This document shows positions 23,582 to 32,427 of a stretch of 64,000 nucleotides of DNA, in pieces (the first letter of the stretch is position 1; every line of letters starts with the position of its first letter). The position numbers and the translations under genes are program-made. This stretch comes from an uncultured Clostridia bacterium. Lineage in GTDB: Bacteria > Bacillota > Clostridia > Christensenellales > Borkfalkiaceae. Location of the stretch: NCBI GenBank assembly GCA_944327465.1, contig CALVHH010000005.1:1-64000 (forward strand). The letters are read 5' to 3'. The notes under the pieces are model-generated. The model was given only the letters and a program-made list of their open reading frames with translations. It made no database searches and was not told the origin of the DNA.

Positions 23582-25297
23582 TTGACCGTTTTACAAAAGA
23601 GGTTATTGTCGGTAGTACTGGCAATAACCTTTATTTTTTTCATAATTGCCGCACGGCTGTTCTACGTGCAGGTCATTTGGGGCAGGGAACTCGTCATGCG
23701 CGCCTCCGACCAGTGGAACAGGGAGATACCCGTCGTTGCTGCGAGGGGGCTCATCTATGACAGGAACGGCACCGTCATAGCGGGCAACACGCAGTCGTAT
23801 GCGGTGTTTGCCCGTCCCAACGCCGTCGGCGACAAGGCGTACGCCGCGGCAATGCTCGCCCCGCTGCTCGGGCAGGACGAAGGCGCCGTCTTAAAAAAAC
23901 TGCATAAAAGCGGCGTCTCCGAAGTCACCCTCGCAAGGCAGACCGGTCGCGCCGCGGTGGAGGGCATAATTTCGCTCGGCATCGACGGAATATACTATTC
24001 TCCCGATACCTCCAGGGCGTATGCCTACGGCGACGCGCTCTGCCAGGTGCTCGGCTTCACTTCCTCCGACGGTCTCGGACTGTCCGGAATTGAAAAGGTG
24101 TACAACGACGTGCTGTCCGGCATCGACGGAAGCATTCTGTATTCTTCCGACATAGTCGGCAATCTGACCGACGGCACCGACATCGTCTACCGCGAGGCGG
24201 TGGACGGCGACGGGATAATGCTTACGATCGATATCGATATCCAGCTCGTCGCCGAGCAGGCGGTGCGCAGGGTGTGTCTGTCGTCCGGGGCAGAGAGCGC
24301 GTCGTGCATAGTGCTCGACCCGAACAGCTTCGAAGTACTTGCCATGGTCAACTATCCCTCCTACGATTTGAACGACATCCCCCGCGACGAACCGGAAGTG
24401 CTCAACAGTCTGTCCCGCAACACCATAGTCTGCGACATCTACGAGCCCGGTTCCACTTTCAAAGTAGTTACGGCTGCGGCAAATCTGCAGGAGTACCTCA
24501 ACGGCAATACTGCGGCGTTTTCGCCAACGTATATCTTCAACGGCAGCCGCACGCGTTCGGTGGACGGCACTACAATACGCTGCTGGTCCGACCACGCCAA
24601 CGGCAAGCACTCGTCGCAGACGCTCGCCCTCGCGCTCAACAACAGCTGCAATCCCTGCTTCACTGATATCGCCCTCGCGCTCGGTACCAACGTCTTCTAT
24701 GACTATCTCACCCTGTTCGGGCTGGGCAACGTCACAGGCATCGATTTTGCCGGCGAGGCGCTCGGCATGCTCGTGCCGCAGTCGCTCGTGCGCGACTGCG
24801 ACCTCGCCCGCATAGGTTTCGGTCAGACCGTCGCCGTCACGGGGCTGCAGCTTGCATGCGCCGTGGCTTCGGCTGTAAACGGCGGAAATTATTACGTGCC
24901 GTCGCTTGCAAGGGGCGTGGTTTCAAAGGACGGCAGCGTGGAAGAACTGTCGCCCGTGCTCAAAAATACTACGATAAGCGAACGTGCGTCTGCTATGCTG
25001 TGCGAAATGCTCGAAGGCGTCGTTGCCGAAGGCAGCGGAAAGAACGCCTATATCGAAGGCTACCGCGTGGCGGGCAAGACGGGCACGGCGCAAAAGTACG
25101 AAAACGGCGCAGTGGCGCAGGGCAAGTATGTGTCGTCGTTTGTCGGGTTTTTTCCTGCAAACGAGCCGCGTTATCTTGCGCTCGTCATAGTCGATGAGCC
25201 TCAGGGCGCCTATTACGGCAGCGTGGTGGCTGCGCCCGTTGCGGCAGAAATTTTCAACGGCATCATCTCTGTAAAAAATATACCGCCCGTTGAATGA
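23582..25297 (+). CDS. Division-specific class B PBP (FtsI / SpoVD group)
   Basis: Transpeptidase that cross-links septal peptidoglycan with FtsW. An N-terminal membrane anchor is followed by the dimerisation segment AARGLIYDRNGTVIA. The active site has STFK (Ser291, Lys294), SCN (Ser355) and KTGT (Lys499). At 571 residues without PASTA repeats it is the shorter form. The start is uncertain: TTG at 23582 has no ribosome-binding site, whereas AAGGAG at 23545-23550 points to an ATA at 23558, in frame, giving an N-terminus KNTTQFSLTVLQKRLL. A non-AUG AUA start or a base error is likely. Confidence 0.93.
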   Translation: MTVLQKRLLSVVLAITFIFFIIAARLFYVQVIWGRELVMRASDQWNREIPVVAARGLIYDRNGTVIAGNTQSYAVFARPNAVGDKAYAAAMLAPLLGQDEGAVLKKLHKSGVSEVTLARQTGRAAVEGIISLGIDGIYYSPDTSRAYAYGDALCQVLGFTSSDGLGLSGIEKVYNDVLSGIDGSILYSSDIVGNLTDGTDIVYREAVDGDGIMLTIDIDIQLVAEQAVRRVCLSSGAESASCIVLDPNSFEVLAMVNYPSYDLNDIPRDEPEVLNSLSRNTIVCDIYEPGSTFKVVTAAANLQEYLNGNTAAFSPTYIFNGSRTRSVDGTTIRCWSDHANGKHSSQTLALALNNSCNPCFTDIALALGTNVFYDYLTLFGLGNVTGIDFAGEALGMLVPQSLVRDCDLARIGFGQTVAVTGLQLACAVASAVNGGNYYVPSLARGVVSKDGSVEELSPVLKNTTISERASAMLCEMLEGVVAEGSGKNAYIEGYRVAGKTGTAQKYENGAVAQGKYVSSFVGFFPANEPRYLALVIVDEPQGAYYGSVVAAPVAAEIFNGIISVKNIPPVE

Positions 25298-25309
25298 CAG
25301 GAGCATTTT

Positions 25310-26752
25310 ATGAAACTCAGCACTCTGTTGAACAGTATACCGTACATTCGCATTGTCGGCGACGCCGAAGCGGAGGTTACGGGTATATGCACGGACAGCC
25401 GCAAAGCCCGCGGCGGCGATCTGTTCGTATGTTATGCGGGAGAAAGGGCGGACTCGCACGTCTACGCGGCGGAAGCTTGCCAAAAGGGGGCATGCGCCGT
25501 GGTGTGTCAGCGCGAACTCGACGTGCCCGTTCCACAGGCGATCGTTGCCGACGGCAGGGCTGCCGTAGCTCCGCTCGCCCGCGCATTTTACGGATACGCC
25601 GATAAAAAGCTCAAGATAGTCGCCGTGACGGGCACTAACGGCAAAACTACCACTACATATATGCTCAGGTCGATATTTGCCGAAAACGGCAACAAGACGG
25701 GCATAATAGGAACGCTGGGCATCTTCTACGGCGACACGTTCATAGCTCCCGAGCTCACAACGCCCGACCCCGTCTTTCTTCACGGCGTATTTGCCGACAT
25801 GGCTGCGTGCGGAGTGGAGTATGTGTTCATGGAAGTCTCTGCGCATGCGCTGTATTTCGGCAAGACGGCGGGGCTGAACTTCGACGCCGCGATATTTACA
25901 AATCTTACGCGTGACCATCTCGACTTCTTCAAGGATATGCAAAGCTATGCACGCGCCAAGTGCAAGCTGTTTGAAGACGGCGTGTGTAAAGTGGCTGTCG
26001 TCAATTCAGATGACGAGCTCGGCGCGCAGCTCGCCCGCCGCCGCGGCGTGCTCAGCTACGGGCTGAACAATCCCGCCGATACTTTTGCAATCGACGTCGT
26101 CGAAAGGATAGACGGCTCCGATTTCGTCATCAATTTGTGCGATGAGCTCTACGATATCCGCCTCAACATGCCCGCCGTCTGCAACGTATACAACGCTCTT
26201 GCCGCAGCGACCTGTGCGCATGCGCTCGGGGTAGATATATCCGTCATAGCCCGCGGGCTCGCAGGGCTCCGCGGCGTGCCCGGCAGGCTGGAAAGGGTGG
26301 CGGAACACAACGGCGGGCTCATCTTTGTCGATTACGCGCATACTCCGGACGGCATCGAAAAGGTGCTCGGCGGATTAAAAAGACTGTGTACGGGCAAGCT
26401 GTACTGTCTGTTCGGCTGCGGCGGCAACCGCGACAGCGAAAAGCGCCCGCTGATGGGTGAGTGCGCGGCAAAGTATGCCGATTTTCTCATAGTCACTTCT
26501 GATAATCCACGCTTTGAAGACGCCTACGACATAATAAGCATGATAGAGCCGGGCATACAAAAGGCGGGCAAACCCTATGTAACTATAAGCGACCGCGAAA
26601 TGGCGACCGAATATGCCATAGACCTGCTCGATAAAGGCGACATTCTGCTCGTTGCGGGCAAGGGCGGCGAAAACTATCAGGATATAATGGGTATAAAACA
26701 CAGCTATAACGACAATACGATAATAAAAAAGATCTTAGGCGAGCGGTCGTGA
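25310..26752 (+). CDS. murE: UDP-MurNAc-tripeptide synthetase, mDAP-type
   Basis: Adds the third stem residue to UDP-MurNAc-Ala-Glu. The 480-residue ligase has the ATP loop GTNGKTTTTYMLRSI, EVSAHAL, and TSDNPRFED near the C-terminus; DNPR is the motif of meso-diaminopimelate-adding enzymes, so this organism should have an mDAP wall. The ATG is 13 bases past the PBP stop, behind ACAGGAG. Its stop overlaps mraY by 4 bp. Confidence 0.96.
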   Translation: MKLSTLLNSIPYIRIVGDAEAEVTGICTDSRKARGGDLFVCYAGERADSHVYAAEACQKGACAVVCQRELDVPVPQAIVADGRAAVAPLARAFYGYADKKLKIVAVTGTNGKTTTTYMLRSIFAENGNKTGIIGTLGIFYGDTFIAPELTTPDPVFLHGVFADMAACGVEYVFMEVSAHALYFGKTAGLNFDAAIFTNLTRDHLDFFKDMQSYARAKCKLFEDGVCKVAVVNSDDELGAQLARRRGVLSYGLNNPADTFAIDVVERIDGSDFVINLCDELYDIRLNMPAVCNVYNALAAATCAHALGVDISVIARGLAGLRGVPGRLERVAEHNGGLIFVDYAHTPDGIEKVLGGLKRLCTGKLYCLFGCGGNRDSEKRPLMGECAAKYADFLIVTSDNPRFEDAYDIISMIEPGIQKAGKPYVTISDREMATEYAIDLLDKGDILLVAGKGGENYQDIMGIKHSYNDNTIIKKILGERS

Positions 26753-27690
26753 ATCATTTGCTCTGTATACTTGTATCCTTCCTGCTTTCGGCTGCGCTTA
26801 TGGCGCTCGTGCTTCCCCTTTTAAGAAAGCTCGGCGCCGAGCAGTCCGTGCTCTCGTATGTAAAACAGCATGCATCAAAAAACGGCACGCCCACTATGGG
26901 CGGGCTGACGTTTGTTGCCGCTCTCTCGGCGGCGTCGCTCATATTCGACGACGCTTCGGATAACCGCGTTGCGCTCACCCTCGCCGTGACGGCTGGTTTT
27001 GCGGTGGTTGGGTTTTTAGATGACTTCATCAAAATACGGCGCAGGCACAACGAAGGTCTAAAGCCGTACCAAAAGATACTCTTTCAGCTTGCAATAGCCG
27101 TGATTGCCGCGGTTTACTGCTATATAAACGGTATTACGTCTGTCAATGTACCCTTCGGCGGCGGCATCGCCGCCGATATCGGCGCGGCGGTGGTGCCTCT
27201 GGTGCTGTTTGTGTTCGTGGCTACGGTCAACTGCGTCAATCTCACCGACGGTTTAGACGGTCTCGCGGCGGGAACAAGCGCTGCGTACCTCGTCACCTTA
27301 GGTACTATGCTAAACATAACAGGCAGTTTTGGCGGCGCCACCGCGCTGGCGGGCGCCGGGGCGCTGGCAGGCTTTCTGCTGTTCAACACCAACAAGGCGA
27401 GCGTCTTTATGGGCGACACCGGTTCGCTTGCCCTCGGCGGGCTCATCTCCTGTCTTTCGGTATTTTCGGGCAATGTCTTGTATATTCCTCTCATAGGCAT
27501 AATGTTTGTGCTCTCGGGCATATCCGTCATCGTTCAGGTAATATACTATAAAAGGACGGGGCGCAGGGTCTTTTTAATGGCTCCTTTACATCATCATCTG
27601 CAGATGAAGGGGCTTGCCGAAGGCAAGATAGCTTATGTCTATTTTGCCGTCACTGCGCTCGTCGGAACAGTATGTCTGATATTTGCGTGA
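26749..27690 (+). CDS. mraY: Phospho-MurNAc-pentapeptide translocase
   Basis: The integral membrane enzyme makes lipid I from UDP-MurNAc-pentapeptide and undecaprenyl phosphate. The 313-residue protein has about ten helices and the motifs GTPTMGG, DDFIKIRRRHNEGLKPYQK, NLTDGLDGLA, FMGDTGSLALGG and PLHHHLQMKG. The GTG start overlaps the murE stop (GTGA). murF, usual between murE and mraY, is not here. Confidence 0.97.
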   Translation: MNHLLCILVSFLLSAALMALVLPLLRKLGAEQSVLSYVKQHASKNGTPTMGGLTFVAALSAASLIFDDASDNRVALTLAVTAGFAVVGFLDDFIKIRRRHNEGLKPYQKILFQLAIAVIAAVYCYINGITSVNVPFGGGIAADIGAAVVPLVLFVFVATVNCVNLTDGLDGLAAGTSAAYLVTLGTMLNITGSFGGATALAGAGALAGFLLFNTNKASVFMGDTGSLALGGLISCLSVFSGNVLYIPLIGIMFVLSGISVIVQVIYYKRTGRRVFLMAPLHHHLQMKGLAEGKIAYVYFAVTALVGTVCLIFA

Positions 27691-27697
27691 GGTGAAA

Positions 27698-29059
27698 ATG
27701 TATTTTAAAGGTCAAAAATTTCTGGTGGCGGGCATGTCCAGGTCGGGTGAGAGCAGTGCCCGCTTTTTGCTTGCCCGCGGAGCCGAGGTGTATCTCTACG
27801 ACGACATTCAGGACGGCGCCGTGCGCGACTGCGAAAAAAAGCTGTCCGAACTCGGCGCGCACGTCGTCACCGCGCAGAACTATGAAGAGGCGCTTCGCGC
27901 CTGCGACGTGCTCGTGCTCAGTCCCGGCATCCCCATAGATAACGCCCTGCCCGTTGCGTTCAGACGCATGGGCAAAGCCATCACCGGCGAGGAGGAGCTG
28001 GCGGCGCGGTACCTGCGGGCGACTTCGGTCGCGGTCACGGGCACCAACGGCAAGACGACGGTCACCTCTATGATACGTTGCATGCTCGAAGGCTGCGGCA
28101 GGAACTGCGCAGCGTGCGGCAACATCGGCGAACCTACGCTCAATTTCGTCGAAAAATTGTCCTACGGCGATTTCGCCGCCATTGAAATTTCCTCCTTTCA
28201 GCTCGAAACGCTGTCGGGGCTGCGCCCGCATATCGCCGTCGTGACCAACATATCCGAAGACCACCTCGACAGGCACTACAACATGGAAAACTACGTCTAT
28301 CTCAAGAGCCGACTGGTGCGCGGTCTGCGCGAGAGCGAATACGCCGTTTTGAATTACGACGACGAGCGCGTGCGCGCCTTTGCCTCGCTCACCCGTGCAA
28401 AGGTAGTGTATTTCTCGGCGGCGCAGCGCGTAGATGGCGCCTGCTGCGAGGACGGATCGGTCGTTTATATGGGCAAAAAGCTCTTTTCTGCCGATGAGCT
28501 GCCGCTCGGCGGCGAGCACAATCTTTCAAATGTCCTCGCCTGCGTGGCGGTGGGGTGCATACTCGGGCTCGAGCCGCAGTCAATATGCTCCGCGCTTGCC
28601 TCTTTCAAGGGAGTAAGGCACCGCATGGAGGAGGTGGCACAGGTCGACGGCGTAACTTACATAAACGACAGCAAGGGCACCAATATCGATGCGGCGCTCA
28701 AGGCGTTAAGCTGCATGCGCTCGCCCGTCATTCTGCTCGTCGGCGGCAAGGATAAGGGGTACGATTACGGCAGACTTTTTTCGGGACTGTCGGGAAGTCC
28801 CGTGGTGCACGCCGTGTTCTACGGCGAAAACAGGTACGAGCTTCTGTCGGCTGCGCTTGCGCAGGGCTTTTCCGAGTATTCGCTCTGCCGCGGGCTGAGC
28901 GAAGCGGTAATGCTCGCGCACTCCTATGCCGTGCCCGGTCAGTGCGTGCTGCTGAGTCCCGCAAGCGCAAGCTTCGACGAATTTTCGGGCTATGAGGAGA
29001 GGGGTGAAAGGTTTGTCTCCATCGTCAAAAGTTTTGCCGAAAAGGCAGGCTCTGTTTGA
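27698..29059 (+). CDS. murD: UDP-MurNAc-alanine--D-glutamate ligase
   Basis: Adds D-glutamate, the product of murI, to UDP-MurNAc-L-Ala. The 453-residue ligase has an N-terminal Rossmann-like fold (VAGMSRSGESSARFLL), the ATP loop VTGTNGKTTVTSM, NISEDHLDRH, NDSKGTN and SPASASFDEF. I chose the ATG at 27698, behind GAGGTG, over the TTG at 27683 that lies inside mraY. It overlaps the ftsW frame by several tens of bases. Confidence 0.96.
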   Translation: MYFKGQKFLVAGMSRSGESSARFLLARGAEVYLYDDIQDGAVRDCEKKLSELGAHVVTAQNYEEALRACDVLVLSPGIPIDNALPVAFRRMGKAITGEEELAARYLRATSVAVTGTNGKTTVTSMIRCMLEGCGRNCAACGNIGEPTLNFVEKLSYGDFAAIEISSFQLETLSGLRPHIAVVTNISEDHLDRHYNMENYVYLKSRLVRGLRESEYAVLNYDDERVRAFASLTRAKVVYFSAAQRVDGACCEDGSVVYMGKKLFSADELPLGGEHNLSNVLACVAVGCILGLEPQSICSALASFKGVRHRMEEVAQVDGVTYINDSKGTNIDAALKALSCMRSPVILLVGGKDKGYDYGRLFSGLSGSPVVHAVFYGENRYELLSAALAQGFSEYSLCRGLSEAVMLAHSYAVPGQCVLLSPASASFDEFSGYEERGERFVSIVKSFAEKAGSV

Positions 29060-30146
29060 AAAACCTAAAAATATCGGCGACGTCCCGCTGCTCGTCTGCA
29101 CGGCGGGCATGGCTGCGTTCGGCTGCGTCATGGTGTATTCGGCAAGCAGCTATGTCGGCGAAGTTTTGTATGACGACGCGTTCTTTTTTGTAACAAAGCA
29201 GCTCGTCGGCGGGGCGATAGGGCTTCTTGCCATGGTTGCCGCCGCATTCGTGCCCTATAAAAAACTTGCCGCGCTCAAGTATCCGCTCGCCGCCCTGGCG
29301 GCGGTGTTGCTCGCGCTCGTCTTTGTCCCCGGCATAGGCGTTACAAATTACGGCGCAACGCGCTGGATAGGTCTGGGCTCGCTGACCATTCAGCCCTCCG
29401 AAATTGCAAAGTACGCCTTCGTGCTGTTTGCGGCGGCTCATTTTGCAAAAAACTACGGTCGAGCGCGCAGTTTTAAGGGGGTAGCGCCCGTGCTCGCTCT
29501 CGGGGTCGTCTACTGCGCGCTGATAATTGCCGAACCGAACATGTCCATAACCATGTGCGTAGGGCTGCTCATGCTCGCGCTCGTCTTTCTTTCGGGCACG
29601 AACTTAAAGACCTTTGCCGTCATGCTCGTGCCGTGCGTCGTTGCCGTCCCCGTGCTCATCGCGCTCGAACCCTACAGGCTCGAGCGGCTCAGCGCATTCA
29701 TCGACCCCTGGGCATCCCCGCGGGATGAGGGCTACCAGCTCATACAGTCGCTCTATGCCCTCGGCAACGGCGGCTGGCTGGGGGTGGGGCTGTTCAACTC
29801 CACGCAGAAATACCGCTTTCTGCCCTTTGCCGAAAGCGACTTCATAATGTCCGTCATGGGCGAAGAGCTGGGCTTTATAGGGCTCATTGCCTTCTTCGCC
29901 GTTTGTCTGTTCATGATATGGCGCGGCATAGCTATAGCCCGCCGCTGCACTCAGCCGTTCGGCTATCTTCTGGCGGCGGGTATAACGCTCGTGTACGGTA
30001 TCCAGGTTGCTGTCAACGCGCTCGTCGTCAGCGGCTGCATTCCGCCAACAGGGCTGCCGCTGCCGCTCATAAGCAGCGGCAACACTTCGCTCGTCATAAC
30101 TATGGCGTCGATGGGCGTATTGTACAACATCTCTGCCGAGCGTTAA
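28992..30146 (+). CDS. ftsW: SEDS glycosyltransferase FtsW
   Basis: Septal peptidoglycan polymerase of the SEDS family, working with the class B PBP above. The protein of up to 384 residues has about ten helices and the conserved YSASSY, LGSLTIQPSEIAKYA, FLPFAESDFIMSVMGEELGFIG (catalytic Asp in DFI) and TGLPLPLISSGNTSLV. The start is ambiguous: ATG 28992, GTG 29004 and TTG 29013 all lie within the end of murD near GAGGAGAGGGG. I report the longest. Confidence 0.94.
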   Translation: MRRGVKGLSPSSKVLPKRQALFEKPKNIGDVPLLVCTAGMAAFGCVMVYSASSYVGEVLYDDAFFFVTKQLVGGAIGLLAMVAAAFVPYKKLAALKYPLAALAAVLLALVFVPGIGVTNYGATRWIGLGSLTIQPSEIAKYAFVLFAAAHFAKNYGRARSFKGVAPVLALGVVYCALIIAEPNMSITMCVGLLMLALVFLSGTNLKTFAVMLVPCVVAVPVLIALEPYRLERLSAFIDPWASPRDEGYQLIQSLYALGNGGWLGVGLFNSTQKYRFLPFAESDFIMSVMGEELGFIGLIAFFAVCLFMIWRGIAIARRCTQPFGYLLAAGITLVYGIQVAVNALVVSGCIPPTGLPLPLISSGNTSLVITMASMGVLYNISAER

Positions 30147-30183
30147 CAAGCTTGCGGCTCATCCCATATAATGTCATTAAGGC

Positions 30184-30218
30184 AGCCTGAAGGCTTTTGC
30201 GTTCGGGCTGTTTAGTAT
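30184..30218 (+). terminator. Possible attenuator between ftsW and murA
   Basis: AGCCTGAA (30184-30191) pairs with TTCGGGCT (30202-30209, one G-U), followed by GTTTAGTATTTTT. It may terminate part of the dcw transcripts before murA. Confidence 0.5.
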
Positions 30219-30239
30219 TTTTACATTTATGGGGTCATT

Positions 30240-31496
30240 ATGGATAAGTACAAGATAAGCGGAGGCCGCCGCCTCGAAGGGTGTGTGCGCATCCAGACGG
30301 CTAAAAATTCCGTGCTGCCCATTCTTGCCGCCGCCGTCCTTACCGACGGCGCGGTCACCGTGCTCAACGTGCCCGATATCACCGACGTGCGCAATATGGT
30401 CAAAATACTCTGCCGCCTGGGCTGCAGAGCCGCCTATCGCGGCGACGACATAGTCATCGACAGTTCGTGTGCCGACAACTGCGAAATCCCCCGCGCCCTC
30501 GCGCACGAGCTCAGGTCGTCCGTGTTTCTGCTCGGTTCGGTCATCTCGCGCTTTCACAGAGCAAGGATAGCCTATCCGGGCGGGTGCGACATAGGCCTCA
30601 GACCCGTCGACCTGCACCTGACCGGGTTGAAGAGGCTGGGGGTGGAGATAACCGAAAGCAACGGCTACATAACCTGCAGCTGCAAAAAACTTGTCGGTAA
30701 CGAAATAATGCTCGACTGTCCCAGCGTCGGCGCCACCGAAAATCTCATGCTGGCCGCCGTCAGGGCGGAGGGTGAGACGGTCATCAAAAACGCCGCGAGA
30801 GAACCGGAGATAGAGGACCTTCAGAATTTCCTCAACAGCATGGGCGCAAAGGTGTGCGGTGCGGGGAGCGGCACGGTCAGGATAGAGGGGGTAAGCCGCC
30901 TCGGCGGGTCGGTGTACCAGCCGATAGCCGACAGGATAGAGGCGGGCACTTTTCTTATAGCCGCCGCAATGTGCGGCGGCAATATCGAGCTCGAGGGCAT
31001 CAATGCCGAAAATTTGAGTTCTCTTTTACATAAACTCAGGGAAAATGGTTGCAAACTGCGCATAAAAAATGATAAAATATATTTCAGAAGCGATAAGCGC
31101 CCCGTTTCGGTAAAGAGCATCGAAACACAGCCCTATCCCGGCTTCCCCACCGACCTGCAGGCGCAGATGACGGCGCTCTGTTGCGTGTCGTCGGGCAACA
31201 GCATAGTCACCGAAAACCTGTTCGAAACGCGCTTTAAATACGTCCCCGAACTGCGCCGCATGGGTGCCGACATAACCGTCGTCGACAGGTGCGCGTTCGT
31301 GCGCGGCGTCGAAAAGCTCAGGGGTGCGGTGACGGTCGCCAACGATTTAAGGGGAGGCGCCGCCCTCGTCATCGCCGCTCTCGCGGCGGAAGGGGAGAGC
31401 GAAGTGCTGGGCATCTCGCACATCGACAGGGGCTATTCCCGCTTCGAGTATAAGCTTGCTTCGCTCGGCGCCGCCATAGAGCGCGCCGGCACTTGA
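30240..31496 (+). CDS. murA: UDP-GlcNAc 1-carboxyvinyltransferase
   Basis: First committed step of peptidoglycan synthesis: enolpyruvyl transfer from PEP to UDP-GlcNAc, the target of fosfomycin. The 418-residue protein has AKNSVLPILAA near the start, the catalytic loop GGCDIGLRPVDLHL with Cys116 present (fosfomycin-sensitive type), and GFPTDLQAQM and DLRGGAALV further on. It is separated from ftsW by a 93-bp gap containing a possible attenuator. Confidence 0.96.
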   Translation: MDKYKISGGRRLEGCVRIQTAKNSVLPILAAAVLTDGAVTVLNVPDITDVRNMVKILCRLGCRAAYRGDDIVIDSSCADNCEIPRALAHELRSSVFLLGSVISRFHRARIAYPGGCDIGLRPVDLHLTGLKRLGVEITESNGYITCSCKKLVGNEIMLDCPSVGATENLMLAAVRAEGETVIKNAAREPEIEDLQNFLNSMGAKVCGAGSGTVRIEGVSRLGGSVYQPIADRIEAGTFLIAAAMCGGNIELEGINAENLSSLLHKLRENGCKLRIKNDKIYFRSDKRPVSVKSIETQPYPGFPTDLQAQMTALCCVSSGNSIVTENLFETRFKYVPELRRMGADITVVDRCAFVRGVEKLRGAVTVANDLRGGAALVIAALAAEGESEVLGISHIDRGYSRFEYKLASLGAAIERAGT

Positions 31497-31502
31497 AAGG
31501 TC

Positions 31503-32282
31503 ATGACAGGATATATCAGAAAAGCAGTTACGGCAATTTTAATACTTGTCTTTATCGTCGCCGCCGTCATAGGCGTCGGCGTTATCACCACGCTCAGGAA
31601 CGTAAATGTTGAGTATATCTACTATTCTTCCGCCGCGGATGGCGAAAGCGATGCGGAGTACCTCGCCGCGGTCGAAGAACTCAACGCGCTCAAGGGTGAA
31701 AATCTCATGTTTCTCGAAGATGAACGCATCCTTGACTGCGTCACCGGCAACAAGGTGTATATCGAAAGCTACAAAAAGGTCTTTCCCTGTTCGGTGGAAG
31801 TCGTTCTCAGGGAGAGGGTGGAACAGTACGTAAGGCGCAATTCTCAGGGTCTTTACGACGTATACGATGTGAACGGCGTCTATCTTGAAACGCGAGCTTC
31901 GGCTTTGAATCCTTCCGACTCCAGTCCCGACGTTCTTCTCGACGTCGACGACAGGGTGTTAGGCAGCGCCATAGAAATATGCGCTCATTTTAGGGATAGC
32001 TTCGGTTCGATACGCGACCTCGTCTCTTCGGTGACAGCCGGCTACGACGGCATACTCGAAACTTCCGAAATGACGCTTCACATGTACAGCGGGCTTTCGA
32101 TAGTCGTGTGCGACTACGATGAGTTCACTGCCGAAAAGATACAAAAAGTGTGCGAAGAGTACGGTAAACTCAGCGAAGCGCAGAAACTGAAGGGCGCTAT
32201 TTATGCCGTCAGCCTTAACGATGACGCCGAGGGCGACTATGCCGCGTACTACAATCCCGATCTTGACGGGTTAACGACATAA
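31503..32282 (+). CDS. FtsQ/DivIB-type division protein
   Basis: The 259-residue bitopic protein has a short cytoplasmic start, a membrane helix at about 8-28 and an extracellular POTRA-like domain (LNALKGENLMFLEDERILDCV then VYIESYKKVFPCSVEVVLRERVEQYV). It links FtsL/DivIC to the septal synthase. Position after murA and before ftsA is typical. Homology is weak, as usual for this family. It ends the first dcw transcript, with a terminator at 32304. Confidence 0.85.
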   Translation: MTGYIRKAVTAILILVFIVAAVIGVGVITTLRNVNVEYIYYSSAADGESDAEYLAAVEELNALKGENLMFLEDERILDCVTGNKVYIESYKKVFPCSVEVVLRERVEQYVRRNSQGLYDVYDVNGVYLETRASALNPSDSSPDVLLDVDDRVLGSAIEICAHFRDSFGSIRDLVSSVTAGYDGILETSEMTLHMYSGLSIVVCDYDEFTAEKIQKVCEEYGKLSEAQKLKGAIYAVSLNDDAEGDYAAYYNPDLDGLTT

Positions 32283-32303
32283 AAACACAAAATATTGCGT
32301 ACG

Positions 32304-32336
32304 GCGGCTTGATTTATACAATTAAGCCGCTTTTTT
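32304..32336 (+). terminator. Terminator separating ftsQ from ftsA
   Basis: GCGGCTT (32304-32310) with AAGCCGC (32324-32330), followed by six T. Confidence 0.75.
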
Positions 32337-32349
32337 AATGCCAATTTTG

Positions 32350-32378
32350 TTGACAATATAATCGCTCGGGTATATAAT
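32350..32378 (+). promoter_or_regulatory. ftsA-ftsZ promoter
   Basis: TTGACA (32350-32355), 17 bp, TATAAT (32373-32378): a perfect consensus. It gives ftsAZ their own strong transcription. Confidence 0.88.
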
Positions 32379-32427
32379 TATTGTATAAGTTTATATGCGT
32401 CATTTTGCGCAAAGGGAAAGTCATAAG

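Noticed and set aside
30177..30239. Small gene between ftsW and murA
   Set aside because: The gap holds only a hairpin and T-run; no start codon with a ribosome-binding site.
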